DNA from: Streptomyces pacificus
Lineage (GTDB): Bacteria > Actinomycetota > Actinomycetes > Streptomycetales > Streptomycetaceae
DNA length: 64,000 nucleotides
NCBI RefSeq assembly: GCF_011766325.1
Contig: NZ_BLLG01000004.1
Coordinates: forward strand, 310,001-374,000
Direction: 5' to 3'
This document shows positions 33,070 through 41,876 of the stretch, in pieces (position 1 is the stretch's first letter; each line of letters starts with the position of its first letter). Below the pieces are notes generated by a model that had not been told where the DNA came from, made no database searches, and saw only the letters and a program-made list of their open reading frames with translations. A program made the translations under genes and the position numbers.

Positions 33070-33882
33070 CTACAGGGCGAAGACACGGCGCGCGTTGCCG
33101 GACAGGAACAACGCCTCCGCCTCCTCGTCGAGTTCCAGCCGGTCCAGATGCTCCAGGGCACGGGCGGGGGTGATCATCGGGTAGTTCGTGCCGAAGAGGA
33201 CCTTGCGGCGTCCCCGGCCGCGCAGATAGTCCACGAGTTCGGGGGGGTAGCGGCGGGCGGTGTAGGCGCTGGTGTCGATGTAGACGTTCTCGTGCTTGTC
33301 GGCGACCGCGATCATCTCCGTCGTCCACGGGTAGCCGATGTGCCCGCAGACGATGGCCAGTTCCGGGAAGTCCAGCGCCACCTGGTCGATGTAGGGGATC
33401 GGCCGCCCGGTCTCCGACGGCCTGAGCGGGCCGGTGTGCCCGACCTGGGTGCAGAAGGGGATGCCGAGTTCGACGCATTCCGCGTACAGCGGGTAGTACA
33501 GCCGGTCGGTGGGCGGCAGCTGCCACAGCCACGGCACCACGCGCAGGGCCACGAACCCCAGCTCCCGCACCGCCCGGCGCAGTTCCCGCACCGCCTCCAT
33601 GGGCCGGGCGAGGTCGGCGCCCGCCACCCCGCGCAGCCGACCGCCCGACGCGGCGACGAAGCCGGCCACCTCGTCGTTGCTGATCAACGCACCCTGCGGC
33701 CCGTACCAGGCAGCGGACAGGCCGATCTCCACGTCCGCCGACTCCAGCGCGGCCACCGTCAGCTCCACCGGCAGCGCCTCCTCCAGGAGCCCGAGGCCGG
33801 TCCATCTCCGCAGGGACTCGAACATCTCATGACGTGAGTGGCGCAACGTCGGATGCTGCATCCACACATCGATGACCGGCAC
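33070..33882 (-). CDS. Amidohydrolase family 2 protein (ACMSD-like TIM barrel)
   Basis: 270 aa. TIM-barrel metal-dependent hydrolase or decarboxylase of the Amidohydro_2 type: FCTQVGHTG, IVCGHIGYPW (metal His) and KVLFGTNYPMI near the C-terminus (the family usually has GSDxP; here GTNYP, so the final Asp is Asn). The N-terminal HxH metal motif is weak: VIDVWMQH carries a single His, so metal binding may be altered or mononuclear. It lies 198 nt upstream of icmA on the same strand and, from memory of S. coelicolor synteny, is a core gene rather than part of the lct cluster. Substrate unknown. Confidence 0.8.
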   Translation of the reverse strand: MPVIDVWMQHPTLRHSRHEMFESLRRWTGLGLLEEALPVELTVAALESADVEIGLSAAWYGPQGALISNDEVAGFVAASGGRLRGVAGADLARPMEAVRELRRAVRELGFVALRVVPWLWQLPPTDRLYYPLYAECVELGIPFCTQVGHTGPLRPSETGRPIPYIDQVALDFPELAIVCGHIGYPWTTEMIAVADKHENVYIDTSAYTARRYPPELVDYLRGRGRRKVLFGTNYPMITPARALEHLDRLELDEEAEALFLSGNARRVFAL

Positions 33883-34039
33883 GGCTCAGGCCCCTCCTCC
33901 GGGCCGCTGCGGCGAACAGACCCCGCCGGCGGCTGAGCGAACGCTTAACCGGACTCTAGCGGGGGCCCCGGCCGACGGGCTACCCGTCAGTAGGGATATG
34001 TCGGCACCGGCCGTCCGGCACCGGACCGCGGGCCCGGCC

Positions 34040-34080
34040 CGGAAACCGGCGGCCCCGGCCGGGAAACCGGCGGCCCCGGC
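34040..34080. repeat. Two copies of GGAAACCGGCGGCCCCGGC
   Basis: The 19-bp unit occurs twice in tandem, with one extra base or two between copies, directly after the icmA stop; a third partial copy reaches into the end of icmA. Possibly part of a terminator. Confidence 0.5.
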
Positions 34081-35781
34081 TCAGAAGCCGGCGGGCTCGG
34101 TGTAGGTGCCCCACTCGTCCCGCAGCGCTCCGCAGATCTCGCCGAGCGTGGCCTCGGCGCGGACCGCGTCCAGCATCGGTCCGATCATGTTCGAGCCGTC
34201 CCGGGCGGCGACCAGCATCCTCTCCAGTGACGCCTTGACGCGGGCGTCGTCGCGGCGGTCCTTGCGGTCGCCGAGAATGCGCACCTGCTCCCGCTCGACC
34301 TCGTGGCTGACGCGGAGGATCTCCAGGTCGCCGGTGACCGACCCGTGGTGGACGTTGACGCCGACGACCCGCTTGTCGCCCTTCTCGAGCGACTGCTGGT
34401 AGCGGAAGGCCGACTCGGCGATCTCGCCGGTGAACCAGCCGTCCTCGATACCGCGCAGGATGCCGGAGGTGACGGGTCCGATGGGGTGCCTGCCGTCCGG
34501 GTGGGCGCGCAGTCCCCGCTCCTTGATCCGGTCGAAGATCTTCTCTGCGTCGGCCTCGATGCGGTCGGTGAGCTGCTCCACGTACCAGGCGCCGCCGAGC
34601 GGGTCCGCCACGTTGCCGACGCCGGTCTCCTCCATCAGCACCTGCTGCGTGCGCAGGGCGATCTCGGCGGCCTGCTCCGAGGGCAGCGCCAGCGTCTCGT
34701 CCAGGGCGTTGGTGTGCAGCGAGTTGGTGCCGCCGAGGACGGCCGCCAGGGCCTCGACGGCCGTCCGCACCACGTTGTTGTACGGCTGCTGCGCGGTCAG
34801 CGAGACACCGGCGGTCTGGGTGTGGAACCTCAGCCACTGCGCCTTGTCGGTCCTCGCCCCGTAGACCTCCTTCATCCAGCGGGCCCAGATCCGGCGGGCC
34901 GCGCGGAACTTGGCGATCTCCTCGAAGAAGTCGAGGTGCGCGTCGAAGAAGAAGGAGAGGCCGGGCGCGAACACGTCCACGTCCAGTCCCCGGCTGATGC
35001 CGAGCTCGACGTACCCGAACCCGTCGGCCAGTGTGTACGCGAGCTCCTGCGCGGCCGTCGCGCCCGCCTCGCGGATGTGGTAGCCGGAGACGGACAGCGG
35101 TTTGTACGCCGGGATGTCCCGGGCGCAGTACTCCATGAGGTCGCCGATGAGCCGCAGATGGGGCTCGGGCTCGAACAGCCACTCCTTCTGGGCGATGTAC
35201 TCCTTGAAGATGTCGGTCTGGAGCGTGCCGTTGAGGACGCCCGGGTCGACGCCCTGCCGCTCGGCGGCGACCAGGTACATGCAGAAGAGGGGGACGGCGG
35301 GGCCGCTGATCGTCATCGACGTGGTGACGTCGCCGAGCGGGATGTCCCCGAAGAGGACGTCCATGTCGGCTGCGGAGTCGACGGCGACCCCGCAGTGGCC
35401 GACCTCGCCGAGGGAGCGGGGGTCGTCGGAGTCGCGGCCCATCAGGGTCGGCATGTCGAACGCCACGCTGAGCCCGCCGCCGCCGGCGGCCAGGATCATC
35501 TTGTACCGCTCGTTGGTCTGCTCGGCGTTTCCGAACCCGGCGAACTGGCGGATGGTCCAGGTGCGGCCGCGGTAGCCGGTCGGGTACAGCCCGCGGGTGA
35601 ACGGGTACTCGCCCGGCCATCCGATCCGCTCGAAGCCGTCATAGGTGTCGCCGGGCCGGGGCCCGTAGACCGGCTCGACCGGATCACCGGAAAGCGTGGT
35701 GAAGTCGGCGTTCCGCTTCTTCGCGGAGTCATAGCGGGCCTGCCAGCGGCGGCGGCCCTCCTCGATGGCGTCAGCGTCCAT
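34081..35781 (-). CDS. icmA: Isobutyryl-CoA mutase, large (substrate-binding) subunit
   Basis: 566 aa, exactly the size expected. Interconverts isobutyryl-CoA and n-butyryl-CoA with a small B12-binding IcmB subunit encoded elsewhere. The substrate-discriminating residues match isobutyryl-CoA mutase rather than methylmalonyl-CoA mutase: Phe80 in RQFAGFG and Gln198 in EYIAQKEW. The TIM-barrel and linker are complete and the B12 domain is absent, as is normal for IcmA. It feeds butyryl- and, indirectly, ethyl- and methylmalonyl-CoA pools for polyketides. The ATG at 35781 sits just downstream of an 18-bp palindrome. Confidence 0.93.
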   Translation of the reverse strand: MDADAIEEGRRRWQARYDSAKKRNADFTTLSGDPVEPVYGPRPGDTYDGFERIGWPGEYPFTRGLYPTGYRGRTWTIRQFAGFGNAEQTNERYKMILAAGGGGLSVAFDMPTLMGRDSDDPRSLGEVGHCGVAVDSAADMDVLFGDIPLGDVTTSMTISGPAVPLFCMYLVAAERQGVDPGVLNGTLQTDIFKEYIAQKEWLFEPEPHLRLIGDLMEYCARDIPAYKPLSVSGYHIREAGATAAQELAYTLADGFGYVELGISRGLDVDVFAPGLSFFFDAHLDFFEEIAKFRAARRIWARWMKEVYGARTDKAQWLRFHTQTAGVSLTAQQPYNNVVRTAVEALAAVLGGTNSLHTNALDETLALPSEQAAEIALRTQQVLMEETGVGNVADPLGGAWYVEQLTDRIEADAEKIFDRIKERGLRAHPDGRHPIGPVTSGILRGIEDGWFTGEIAESAFRYQQSLEKGDKRVVGVNVHHGSVTGDLEILRVSHEVEREQVRILGDRKDRRDDARVKASLERMLVAARDGSNMIGPMLDAVRAEATLGEICGALRDEWGTYTEPAGF

Positions 35782-35792
35782 ACCGTCGAATT

Positions 35793-35810
35793 TACTAGGA
35801 CGTCCTAGTA
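35793..35810. promoter_or_regulatory. 18-bp perfect palindrome TACTAGGACGTCCTAGTA at icmA promoter
   Basis: Uninterrupted 9+9 palindrome ending 12 nt before the icmA start and overlapping a plausible -10 (TAAATT on the minus strand, 7 nt before the ATG). Its position on the promoter makes it a strong repressor operator candidate, TetR or MarR type. Confidence 0.65.
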
Positions 35811-35904
35811 CATGTCGATGGCAGACCGCCGTACGCGTACGTGCGGCGGTGCGGACGCTCCCCGCTGCCGGCGCGGGACGAGGAACCGAGCAGCCGGGCC
35901 GCTC

Positions 35905-36231
35905 CTAGGCGACCGCCGGCCCCGGCTCGCCGACCAGCGGCGCTACCGAACGGGTGACACCGCGCTCGACGAAGAAGGCGACGAAGGGGATCGTCCCGGA
36001 CAGCAGCACCCACAGCAGCCGGCCGAACGGCCACTTCGCCTTGGAGCCGAGGTCGAAGGCGAAGACCAGGTAGACGATGTAGAGGACGCCGTGCGCCTGG
36101 GAGACGGCGAAGGTGATGTCCTCGCCCATGCCGAACCCGTACTTGAACACCATGCAGGTGGACAGCACGAGCAGCATCACGGCGGTGACATAGGCCATCA
36201 CCCGGTAGCGGGTCAGGACGCTCTTCTTCAT
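35905..36231 (-). CDS. DUF3817 integral membrane protein
   Basis: 108 aa with three transmembrane helices (VMAYVTAVMLLVLSTCMVF, AHGVLYIVYLVFAFDLG, LLWVLLSGTIPFVAFFVE). The family signature SQAHGVLYIVYLVFAFDL and the K-W-P/D pattern are shared with a second copy at 37342-37686. Function unknown. ATG 36231 follows the basic MKKSVLTRYR start. It lies 121 nt downstream of a MarR gene on the same strand and may be co-transcribed. Confidence 0.85.
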   Translation of the reverse strand: MKKSVLTRYRVMAYVTAVMLLVLSTCMVFKYGFGMGEDITFAVSQAHGVLYIVYLVFAFDLGSKAKWPFGRLLWVLLSGTIPFVAFFVERGVTRSVAPLVGEPGPAVA

Positions 36232-36352
36232 GGCGCCGAGCGTAACGGCCGGCTTCGGGCGATCTTCGGGCGGGTCCGGCGCACGCCGAAGCGGCCGGCC
36301 CCCCGGGGCAGCGCATCGGAGCGGCCGGGCGCTCAGGGCGCACCCGAGCCGG

Positions 36353-36862
36353 TCAGCCTTCGTCGAAGTCGTGCGCGGCGACCCTGAGCGGCCGCAGCAG
36401 CGCGAAGATCTCCGCGCACTCCTCCGCGTCATAGGCGCCGAGGCCGAAGTCCATCTCCATCAGGTCACGGGTGGCCGCCTCGACGACCTCGCGCCCCTGG
36501 TCCGTGATCGAGGCCAGCGTCCCGCGCCCGTCGTGGGGGTTGGGCCGCTTGGCGACCAGACCGGAGCGCACCAGGCGGTCCACGGTGTTGGTGACGGAGG
36601 TGGGGTGGACCATCAGCCGTTCGCCGATCTTGGACATCGGCAGCTCTCCGGCCTTGGAGAAGGTGAGCAGCACCAGCGCCTCGTACCGCGCGAAGGTGAG
36701 CCCGTACGGCTTGACGACGGCGTCCACCTCGGCGAGCAGGATCTGGTGCGCCCGCATGATGGAGGTGATGGCGGCCATCGAGGGCACGGGGCCCCAGCGC
36801 TGCTGCCAGAGCTCGTCGGCTCGGGCGATGGGGTCGAAGGGGAGGCTGAGCGGCTTCGGCAC
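36353..36862 (-). CDS. MarR-family transcriptional regulator
   Basis: 169 aa winged-helix protein. The DNA-binding core is LPMSKIGERLMVHPTSVTNTVDRLVRSGLVAKRPNPHDGRG, shown here only to locate it: helix 3-4 at ~76-100 and wing ~105-118. A longer ~35-residue N-terminal extension than usual precedes helix 1. I chose GTG 36862; an in-frame GTG at 36880 is possible. The direct repeat CTGGTCA just upstream suggests autoregulation. It lies between the two DUF3817 genes. Confidence 0.85.
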   Translation of the reverse strand: MPKPLSLPFDPIARADELWQQRWGPVPSMAAITSIMRAHQILLAEVDAVVKPYGLTFARYEALVLLTFSKAGELPMSKIGERLMVHPTSVTNTVDRLVRSGLVAKRPNPHDGRGTLASITDQGREVVEAATRDLMEMDFGLGAYDAEECAEIFALLRPLRVAAHDFDEG

Positions 36863-36879
36863 GGCACCGACCTTACCCA

Positions 36880-36897
36880 CTGGTCATATGCTGGTCA
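36880..36897. promoter_or_regulatory. Direct repeat CTGGTCA x2 at marR promoter
   Basis: CTGGTCA at 36880-36886 and 36891-36897, 11 bp apart (one helical turn), at the start of the MarR gene. Possible autoregulatory site. Confidence 0.4.
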
Positions 36898-36930
36898 GCC
36901 CTGTCTCACACTTCGGGTGCGCGGGCCCGG

Positions 36931-36965
36931 CGCGGGTTCCCGGGCCACCGGGCCGGGAACCCGCG
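36931..36965. terminator. 13-bp GC-rich hairpin
   Basis: Perfect arms CGCGGGTTCCCGG / CCGGGAACCCGCG with a 9-nt loop, in the 480-bp gene-free interval between the MarR gene and the next leftward gene (stop at 37342). Probably the terminator of that gene. Confidence 0.65.
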
Positions 36966-37232
36966 GGCAGCCCCGGCTCCGGGCGCGCCCGGGGCGCTCA
37001 GCGGGTCGTGAGCAGCGCCGAGGACCTGACTTCCGCCGCCGTCCTCCGCGTGGCCGCTCCCCGGGTGCCCGAAGGGCGGCGAGTGCGCTGAGCGGCCGCG
37101 GAACGGGCCCGTCCGGCGGCGGTGGGCAAGTCGTCCGGGCGGGCTCGGACATACCCTCAGGGTCGAGCCCGCTCCCCTTCGACCGAGGCGGACACCGCAT
37201 CCGCGCGGTTCGGGATTCCGGACCCGCGAACC

Positions 37233-37286
37233 GCGCGGACCGGGTGGGCGGCGCGGACCGGGTGGGCGGCGCGGACCGGGTGGGCG
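37233..37286. repeat. Three perfect 18-bp tandem copies
   Basis: GCGCGGACCGGGTGGGCG repeated three times without change, downstream of the second DUF3817 gene. Non-coding as far as I can see. Confidence 0.8.
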
Positions 37287-37341
37287 GCGTAAGCGCCGGC
37301 GTCCTCGCCCGTCCCCGGCGGGGAGACGGAGAGAGCGACGA

Positions 37342-37686
37342 TCACGCGTTCACCGTGCCCTCGCGGCGGGCCCGGGAGGCGATGACCGCGTCCTCGGCGG
37401 CGCGCTTGAGCTTGCGGTCGGCGTAGAAGCCGCCGAACGGCAGCACCGACAGGACGAAGTAGACGGCGGCGGTCCCGATGTCCCACTTGGCGCGGTTCCA
37501 GGCGTCCAGCCAGAAGACCACATACAGGACGAAGAGAGCGCCGTGGATCGCACCCATCACCGGGACCGCGTTGAACTCCGTGGTGCGCTTGAGCACCGAG
37601 CAGACGAGCAGCAGCAGGAAGGACACGGCCTCCGGTGCGGAGACGAGCCGGAGGCGGTGGAGGGCGGAGGCGGTCTTGATGTCCAC
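37342..37686 (-). CDS. DUF3817 integral membrane protein, second copy
   Basis: 114 aa with three transmembrane helices; AIHGALFVLYVVFWLDAWNRAKW aligns with the signature of the first copy at 35905-36231. The C-terminus is basic and cytoplasmic (RKLKRAAEDAVIASRARREG). GTG 37686 has GAAGG 7-8 nt upstream. Function unknown. Confidence 0.8.
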   Translation of the reverse strand: MDIKTASALHRLRLVSAPEAVSFLLLLVCSVLKRTTEFNAVPVMGAIHGALFVLYVVFWLDAWNRAKWDIGTAAVYFVLSVLPFGGFYADRKLKRAAEDAVIASRARREGTVNA

Positions 37687-37945
37687 GGAAGGCACCTTCA
37701 GAGGCTTCGGGGGGAGGGATGTTCTTGTGAACGGAAGCACAAGCGTAGCCATTCTGGCATCGCGCCGCTCCCACCCCGCGCCCGGGTGCCCCGGGCCGGA
37801 CCGGGGCCGGGCCGAGATCGGGCCGGGATCGGGCCGGGTAGCGGACGGGCCGGCGGCCGGCCGGGGACGGACCGGGCACATGTCGGGGTCGGACCGGGAA
37901 CGGGTTCATTCCGGGGGGGCCTGTCCGCATACGCACCCCGCCCAG

Positions 37946-37951
37946 TACCGT
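37946..37951 (+). promoter_or_regulatory. -10 element TACCGT, leaderless start of AIM24 operon
   Basis: TACCGT is followed by exactly 6 nt and GTG 37958. Supports a leaderless transcript for the three-gene operon. Confidence 0.55.
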
Positions 37952-37957
37952 CACCCC

Positions 37958-38596
37958 GTGGCAATGTTCCGACTCCAAGGCAGCAAAGTGCTCGCCGTCG
38001 ACATGACCGGGGACTCCGTCAAGGCGAAGAACGGGTCCATGGTCGCGTACGACGGCCGGATGGACTTCAAGAAACTGACCGGCGGCGGCGAGGGCCTGCG
38101 CGGGATGGTGACCCGCCGCCTCACCGGCGAGCAGATGGCCCTGATGGAGGTGAAGGGCCAGGGCACCTGCTACTTCGCCGACCGGGCCTCCGAGATCAAC
38201 CTCGTCTCCCTGCACGGGGACAAGCTGTACGTCGAGTCCAGCAACCTCCTCTGCACGGACGGCGGGCTGCGCACCGGCACCAGCTTCACCGGGCTGCGCG
38301 GCGGCGCTACGGGCAACGGCCTGTTCACCACGACCGTGGAGGGCACCGGCCAGGCCGCGATCATGTCGGACGGCCCGGCCGTGGTGCTGCGGGTGACGCC
38401 CCCGTACCCGCTCTCCGTGGACCCGGGGGCCTATATCGCCCACCAGGGCGATCTGCGGCAGCAGTTCCAGTCGGGGGTCACCTTCCGGACGCTCGTGGGC
38501 GAGGGCGGCGGCGAGGCCTTCCAGATCCGGTTCGAGGGCGACGGGCTCGTGTATGTGCAGCCCAGTGAGCGCAACACCGTGGGAGGGGATGTCTGA
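37958..38596 (+). CDS. AIM24 family protein (first of three)
   Basis: 212 aa, all-beta, with the Gly-rich repeating strands of the AIM24/TIGR00266 family (SKVLAVDMTGDSVKAKNGSMVAYDG, GLFTTTVEGTGQAAIMSDG, LSVDPGAYIAHQGD). No signal or membrane segment. Bacterial AIM24 proteins have no settled biochemical role; the yeast namesake is a mitochondrial membrane-organising protein. The gene overlaps the next by TGATG. Confidence 0.87.
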   Translation: MAMFRLQGSKVLAVDMTGDSVKAKNGSMVAYDGRMDFKKLTGGGEGLRGMVTRRLTGEQMALMEVKGQGTCYFADRASEINLVSLHGDKLYVESSNLLCTDGGLRTGTSFTGLRGGATGNGLFTTTVEGTGQAAIMSDGPAVVLRVTPPYPLSVDPGAYIAHQGDLRQQFQSGVTFRTLVGEGGGEAFQIRFEGDGLVYVQPSERNTVGGDV

Positions 38597-39246
38597 TGCC
38601 GTTCCGCGAGGTCAACTCGAAGATGGTCGAGGCGACGGTGGTCCCCGGCCAGCGGATGTACAGCCAGCGCGGCGCGATGCTCGCCTACCGGGGCGACGTC
38701 TCCTTCACCCCGAACATCGCCGGCGGCCAGGGCGGGCTGATGTCGATGATCGGCCGGCGGGTCGCCGACGAGGCGACCCCGCTGATGACGGTCGAGGGCT
38801 CCGGCACCGTCATGTTCGGCCACGGCGGCCACCACATCCAGGTCGTCGGCCTCGAAGGCGACACCCTCTACGTCGAGGCCGACCGGCTGCTCGCCTTCGA
38901 CGGCACGCTGGAGCAGGGCACCATGTTCATGGGCTCCCAGGGCGGGGTGATGGGGATGGTGCGCGGCCAGGTCACCGGCCAGGGCCTGTTCACCACCACC
39001 CTGAGGGGGCACGGCGCGGTCGCGGTCATGGCGCACGGCGGGGTGATCGAACTGCCGATCACGCCCGGCCGGCCGGTCCATGTCGACCCCCAGGCGTATG
39101 TCGCGCACCACGGCGACGTACGGAACAAGCTCTCCACGGCGCTGGGCTGGCGCGACATGGTGGGGCGCGGCTCGGGCGAGGCGTTCCAGCTGGAACTGAG
39201 CGGCAGTGGTGCGGTGTACGTCCAGGCGTCCGAGGAGAAGCTGTGA
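38596..39246 (+). CDS. AIM24 family protein (second of three)
   Basis: 216 aa, clearly homologous to the preceding product along its whole length: GLFTTTLRGHGAVAVMAHGG and VHVDPQAYVAHHGD align with the matching segments of the first protein. Met/Gly-rich loop GSQGGVMGMVRGQ in the middle. Start overlaps the stop of the first gene by one base and its own stop overlaps the third start (GTGA), so the three are coupled and may act as a complex. Confidence 0.87.
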   Translation: MPFREVNSKMVEATVVPGQRMYSQRGAMLAYRGDVSFTPNIAGGQGGLMSMIGRRVADEATPLMTVEGSGTVMFGHGGHHIQVVGLEGDTLYVEADRLLAFDGTLEQGTMFMGSQGGVMGMVRGQVTGQGLFTTTLRGHGAVAVMAHGGVIELPITPGRPVHVDPQAYVAHHGDVRNKLSTALGWRDMVGRGSGEAFQLELSGSGAVYVQASEEKL

Positions 39247-40016
39247 ACACGCCGGTGATCCATGACCCGATGTCGCTGCCGGGCGACGACAACGTCGACT
39301 CGTACACCTTCTGCGTGGAGCTCAAGGGCTCCCAGTGGTTCCTGCAGAAGGGGAAGATGATCGCCTACTACGGGCGGATCGACTTCAACGGGGTCGGCCA
39401 CGGCAGCCTCGACCGGCTGATGCGCACCAGTTTCCACTCGCCGCTGCACGCGAGCGACTGGGTGGTCGCCGAGGGCAGCGGCAAGATGCTGCTCGCCGAC
39501 CGGGCCTTCGACGTCAACTCATTCGACCTCGACGACGGCAATCTGACGATCCGCGCCGGGAACCTGCTGGCGTACCAGCCCTCGCTGGCGCTGAAGCAGT
39601 CGATCGTGCCGGGCTTCCTCACGCTGATCGGCACGGGGAAGTTCGTCGCGGCGTCGAACGGGCCGGTGGTCTTCATGGAGCCGCCGATCCGGGTGGACCC
39701 GCAGGCGCTGGTGGGCTGGGCGGACTGCCCCTCCCCGTGCCACCACTACGACCACGGGTACATGAGCGGGGTGATGGGCGGTCTGCGGCAGCTGTCCGGT
39801 ATCGGCGGGGCGTCCGGCGAGGAGCACCAGTTCGAGTTCGTGGGTGCGGGCACGGTGCTGCTGCAGTCGACCGAGGCGCTCATGCCGGAGGTGGCGACGG
39901 GTGCGGTGCCGCACGCGGACGGCGTGCCCGGCGGGGGGCATGGCCCTGGCCGGCCCGGCACTACCCCGCGTCTGCCCGGTCAGTTGGGGGACCTCCAGCA
40001 CCGCTTCGGGTTGTGA
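39243..40016 (+). CDS. AIM24 family protein (third of three)
   Basis: 257 aa. The AIM24 core covers about residues 18-225 (LADRAFDVNSFDLDDGNLTIRAGNLLAY, IRVDPQALVGW), extended by a Pro/Gly-rich tail of ~35 residues. It is the most diverged of the three and contains CPSPCHHYDH, a Cys/His cluster that the others lack and that might bind metal. GTG start within the stop of the second gene. Confidence 0.85.
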   Translation: MNTPVIHDPMSLPGDDNVDSYTFCVELKGSQWFLQKGKMIAYYGRIDFNGVGHGSLDRLMRTSFHSPLHASDWVVAEGSGKMLLADRAFDVNSFDLDDGNLTIRAGNLLAYQPSLALKQSIVPGFLTLIGTGKFVAASNGPVVFMEPPIRVDPQALVGWADCPSPCHHYDHGYMSGVMGGLRQLSGIGGASGEEHQFEFVGAGTVLLQSTEALMPEVATGAVPHADGVPGGGHGPGRPGTTPRLPGQLGDLQHRFGL

Positions 40017-40122
40017 GCGGTAGGCTGCGGAGTGTGACGTCGAACGTCTGCACCCTTCACGGGGGACTCGGGGTGCCGGATGCGACCGTCCCCCGTTTCG
40101 TCCCGATTTCAACTTCTTAGGG

Positions 40123-40128
40123 TAGCAT
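40123..40128 (+). promoter_or_regulatory. -10 element TAGCAT, leaderless start of absC
   Basis: TAGCAT, 6 nt, then ATG 40135, with no ribosome site. The upstream region is AT-rich, and CATATATG overlaps the start. Confidence 0.6.
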
Positions 40129-40134
40129 CCATAT

Positions 40135-40611
40135 ATGGAAACCGAGACGGCCACGCGCTGGCTGAGCGATGCGGAGCAGTGCGCCTGGCGCACCTATCTG
40201 GACGTCAACAGGCTGCTGACGTACCAGATGGAGAAGGATCTGCAACCGTTCGGCCTGACCATCAACGACTACGAGATCCTCGTCAACCTCTCGGAGTCCC
40301 CCGAGCGGCGTATGAGGATGAGCGATCTGGCAGCGGCCACGCTCCAGTCCAAGAGCCGGCTGTCCCACCAGATCACCCGTATGGAGAACACGGGCCTGGT
40401 ACGCCGCGAGAACTGCGAGTCGGACCGCCGCGGGCTGTACGCGGTGCTCACCGACCAGGGCATGGAGACCATGCAGAAGGTGGCGCCGCACCACGTCGAG
40501 TCGGTACGGCAGCACTTCATCGACCTGCTGTCCCCGGAGGCGCTCGCCAACCTGCACGAGTCGCTGAAGCCGGTGGCGGCGCACCTGCGCGGCCTTAGGG
40601 GCAGAGCCTGA
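40135..40611 (+). CDS. absC: MarR-family regulator AbsC
   Basis: 158 aa, identical in length to S. coelicolor AbsC and in the same gene context. Winged helix at ~60-105 (MRMSDLAAATLQSKSRLSHQITRMENTGLV). His/Asp/Glu/Cys residues that could form metal sites are present (ENCESDR, HHVESVRQHF). AbsC is a zinc-responsive regulator that controls a zincophore cluster and antibiotic production under zinc limitation; this role is carried over from the orthologue. Converges on meaB. Confidence 0.85.
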   Translation: METETATRWLSDAEQCAWRTYLDVNRLLTYQMEKDLQPFGLTINDYEILVNLSESPERRMRMSDLAAATLQSKSRLSHQITRMENTGLVRRENCESDRRGLYAVLTDQGMETMQKVAPHHVESVRQHFIDLLSPEALANLHESLKPVAAHLRGLRGRA

Positions 40612-40893
40612 CGGTGCCGGTGGACACCGCCGGCCACCGCCCCGGCCCCGGCCGCCGGCACCGGTGTACGGGCCCGCCGTCCGCGCCGCGCCATCCGGCC
40701 ACGTGCCTTGGGGGAATGGGCGCGTGGCCGGGAGACCGGCGCGGTGCGGGGACCCTCGCGGGTCGGTCCCGGAGCGGGGACGTCGCACGCGCCATGCCGC
40801 ACCCGGCCGACAACGGGGTGCGGCAGCTACGTCGGCGCGCGGCCTTGTGCAGCGCCGCCCACGGGTCTCGGCCGAGGCGGCGGCCGGCGGGGC

Positions 40894-41853
40894 TCAGTCG
40901 CCGGTCAGGCCCGCCACCAGTTCGTCGGCCGCCGCATAGGGGTCCAGCTCACCCGCGACGATCCGCTCGGCGAGGGCGTCCAGGCGGCGGTCCCCGCCGA
41001 GGTCGCCGATGCGCTCGCGCAGCGCGGTGACGGCGATGGTCTCCACCTCGTGCGCGGCGCGGCGGGCCCGGCGCTCGGCGAGCACACCGCGCTCCTCCAT
41101 CCAGGCACGGTGCTTCTCCAGGGCCGCCACGACCTCGTCGACGCCCTGCGCCCGCGCGGCGACCGTCTTCACGATCGGCGGGCGCCAGTCGCCCGGCGCC
41201 CGGGACTCGCCGAGCCCGAGCATGTGGTTGAGCTCGCGGGCGGTGGCGTCGGCGCCGTCGCGGTCCGCCTTGTTGACCACGTACACGTCGCCGATCTCGA
41301 GGATCCCCGCCTTCGCGGCCTGGATGCCGTCGCCCATCCCGGGCGCCAGCAGCACCACGGACGTGTCGGCCTGGGAGGCGATCTCCACCTCCGACTGACC
41401 GACCCCGACCGTCTCCACGAGCACCACGTCGCAGCCGGCCGCGTCCAGGACGCGGATCGCCTGTGGCGCCGCCCAGGCGAGGCCGCCGAGGTGCCCGCGG
41501 GTGGCCATCGAGCGGATGTAGACCCCGGGGTCGGAGGCGTGCTCCGACATCCGCACCCGGTCCCCGAGCAGCGCACCGCCGCTGAACGGGGAGGACGGGT
41601 CGACGGCGAGCACGCCGACCCGCCTGCCGGCCTTCCGGTACGCCGTCACCAGCGCCGAGGTGGACGTGGACTTGCCGACGCCCGGCGAACCGGTCAGACC
41701 CACCACGTATGCACCGCCGGTCAGCGGCGCGAGTGCCGCCATGACCTCGCGGAGCTGCGGGGACGCCCCCTCGACGAGGGAGATCAGCCGGGCCACGGCC
41801 CGCGGCCTGCCCTCCCTCGCCTGGGCGACCAGCTGGGGGACGTCCACCATCAT
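40894..41853 (-). CDS. meaB: MeaB-type GTPase, chaperone of acyl-CoA mutases
   Basis: 319 aa G3E-family GTPase. Walker A GLTGSPGVGKST (52-63), Mg-binding DPSSPFSGGALLGDR, Walker B-like VVLVETVGVGQSEVE and base motif NKAD. MeaB guards and reloads methylmalonyl-CoA and isobutyryl-CoA mutases with adenosylcobalamin. ATG 41853 has GGAG 5 nt upstream and lies 23 nt after the thiolase stop, so the two form an operon. The C-terminal dimerisation helices are present. Confidence 0.93.
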   Translation of the reverse strand: MMVDVPQLVAQAREGRPRAVARLISLVEGASPQLREVMAALAPLTGGAYVVGLTGSPGVGKSTSTSALVTAYRKAGRRVGVLAVDPSSPFSGGALLGDRVRMSEHASDPGVYIRSMATRGHLGGLAWAAPQAIRVLDAAGCDVVLVETVGVGQSEVEIASQADTSVVLLAPGMGDGIQAAKAGILEIGDVYVVNKADRDGADATARELNHMLGLGESRAPGDWRPPIVKTVAARAQGVDEVVAALEKHRAWMEERGVLAERRARRAAHEVETIAVTALRERIGDLGGDRRLDALAERIVAGELDPYAAADELVAGLTGD

Positions 41854-41876
41854 GCGCGCTCCGATCTCCGAGAGGC

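Noticed and set aside
33070-33882. Amidohydrolase as part of the lct cluster
   Set aside because: Opposite strand, beyond a strong terminator, and a neighbour of icmA in the remembered core order; not needed in the proposed pathway.
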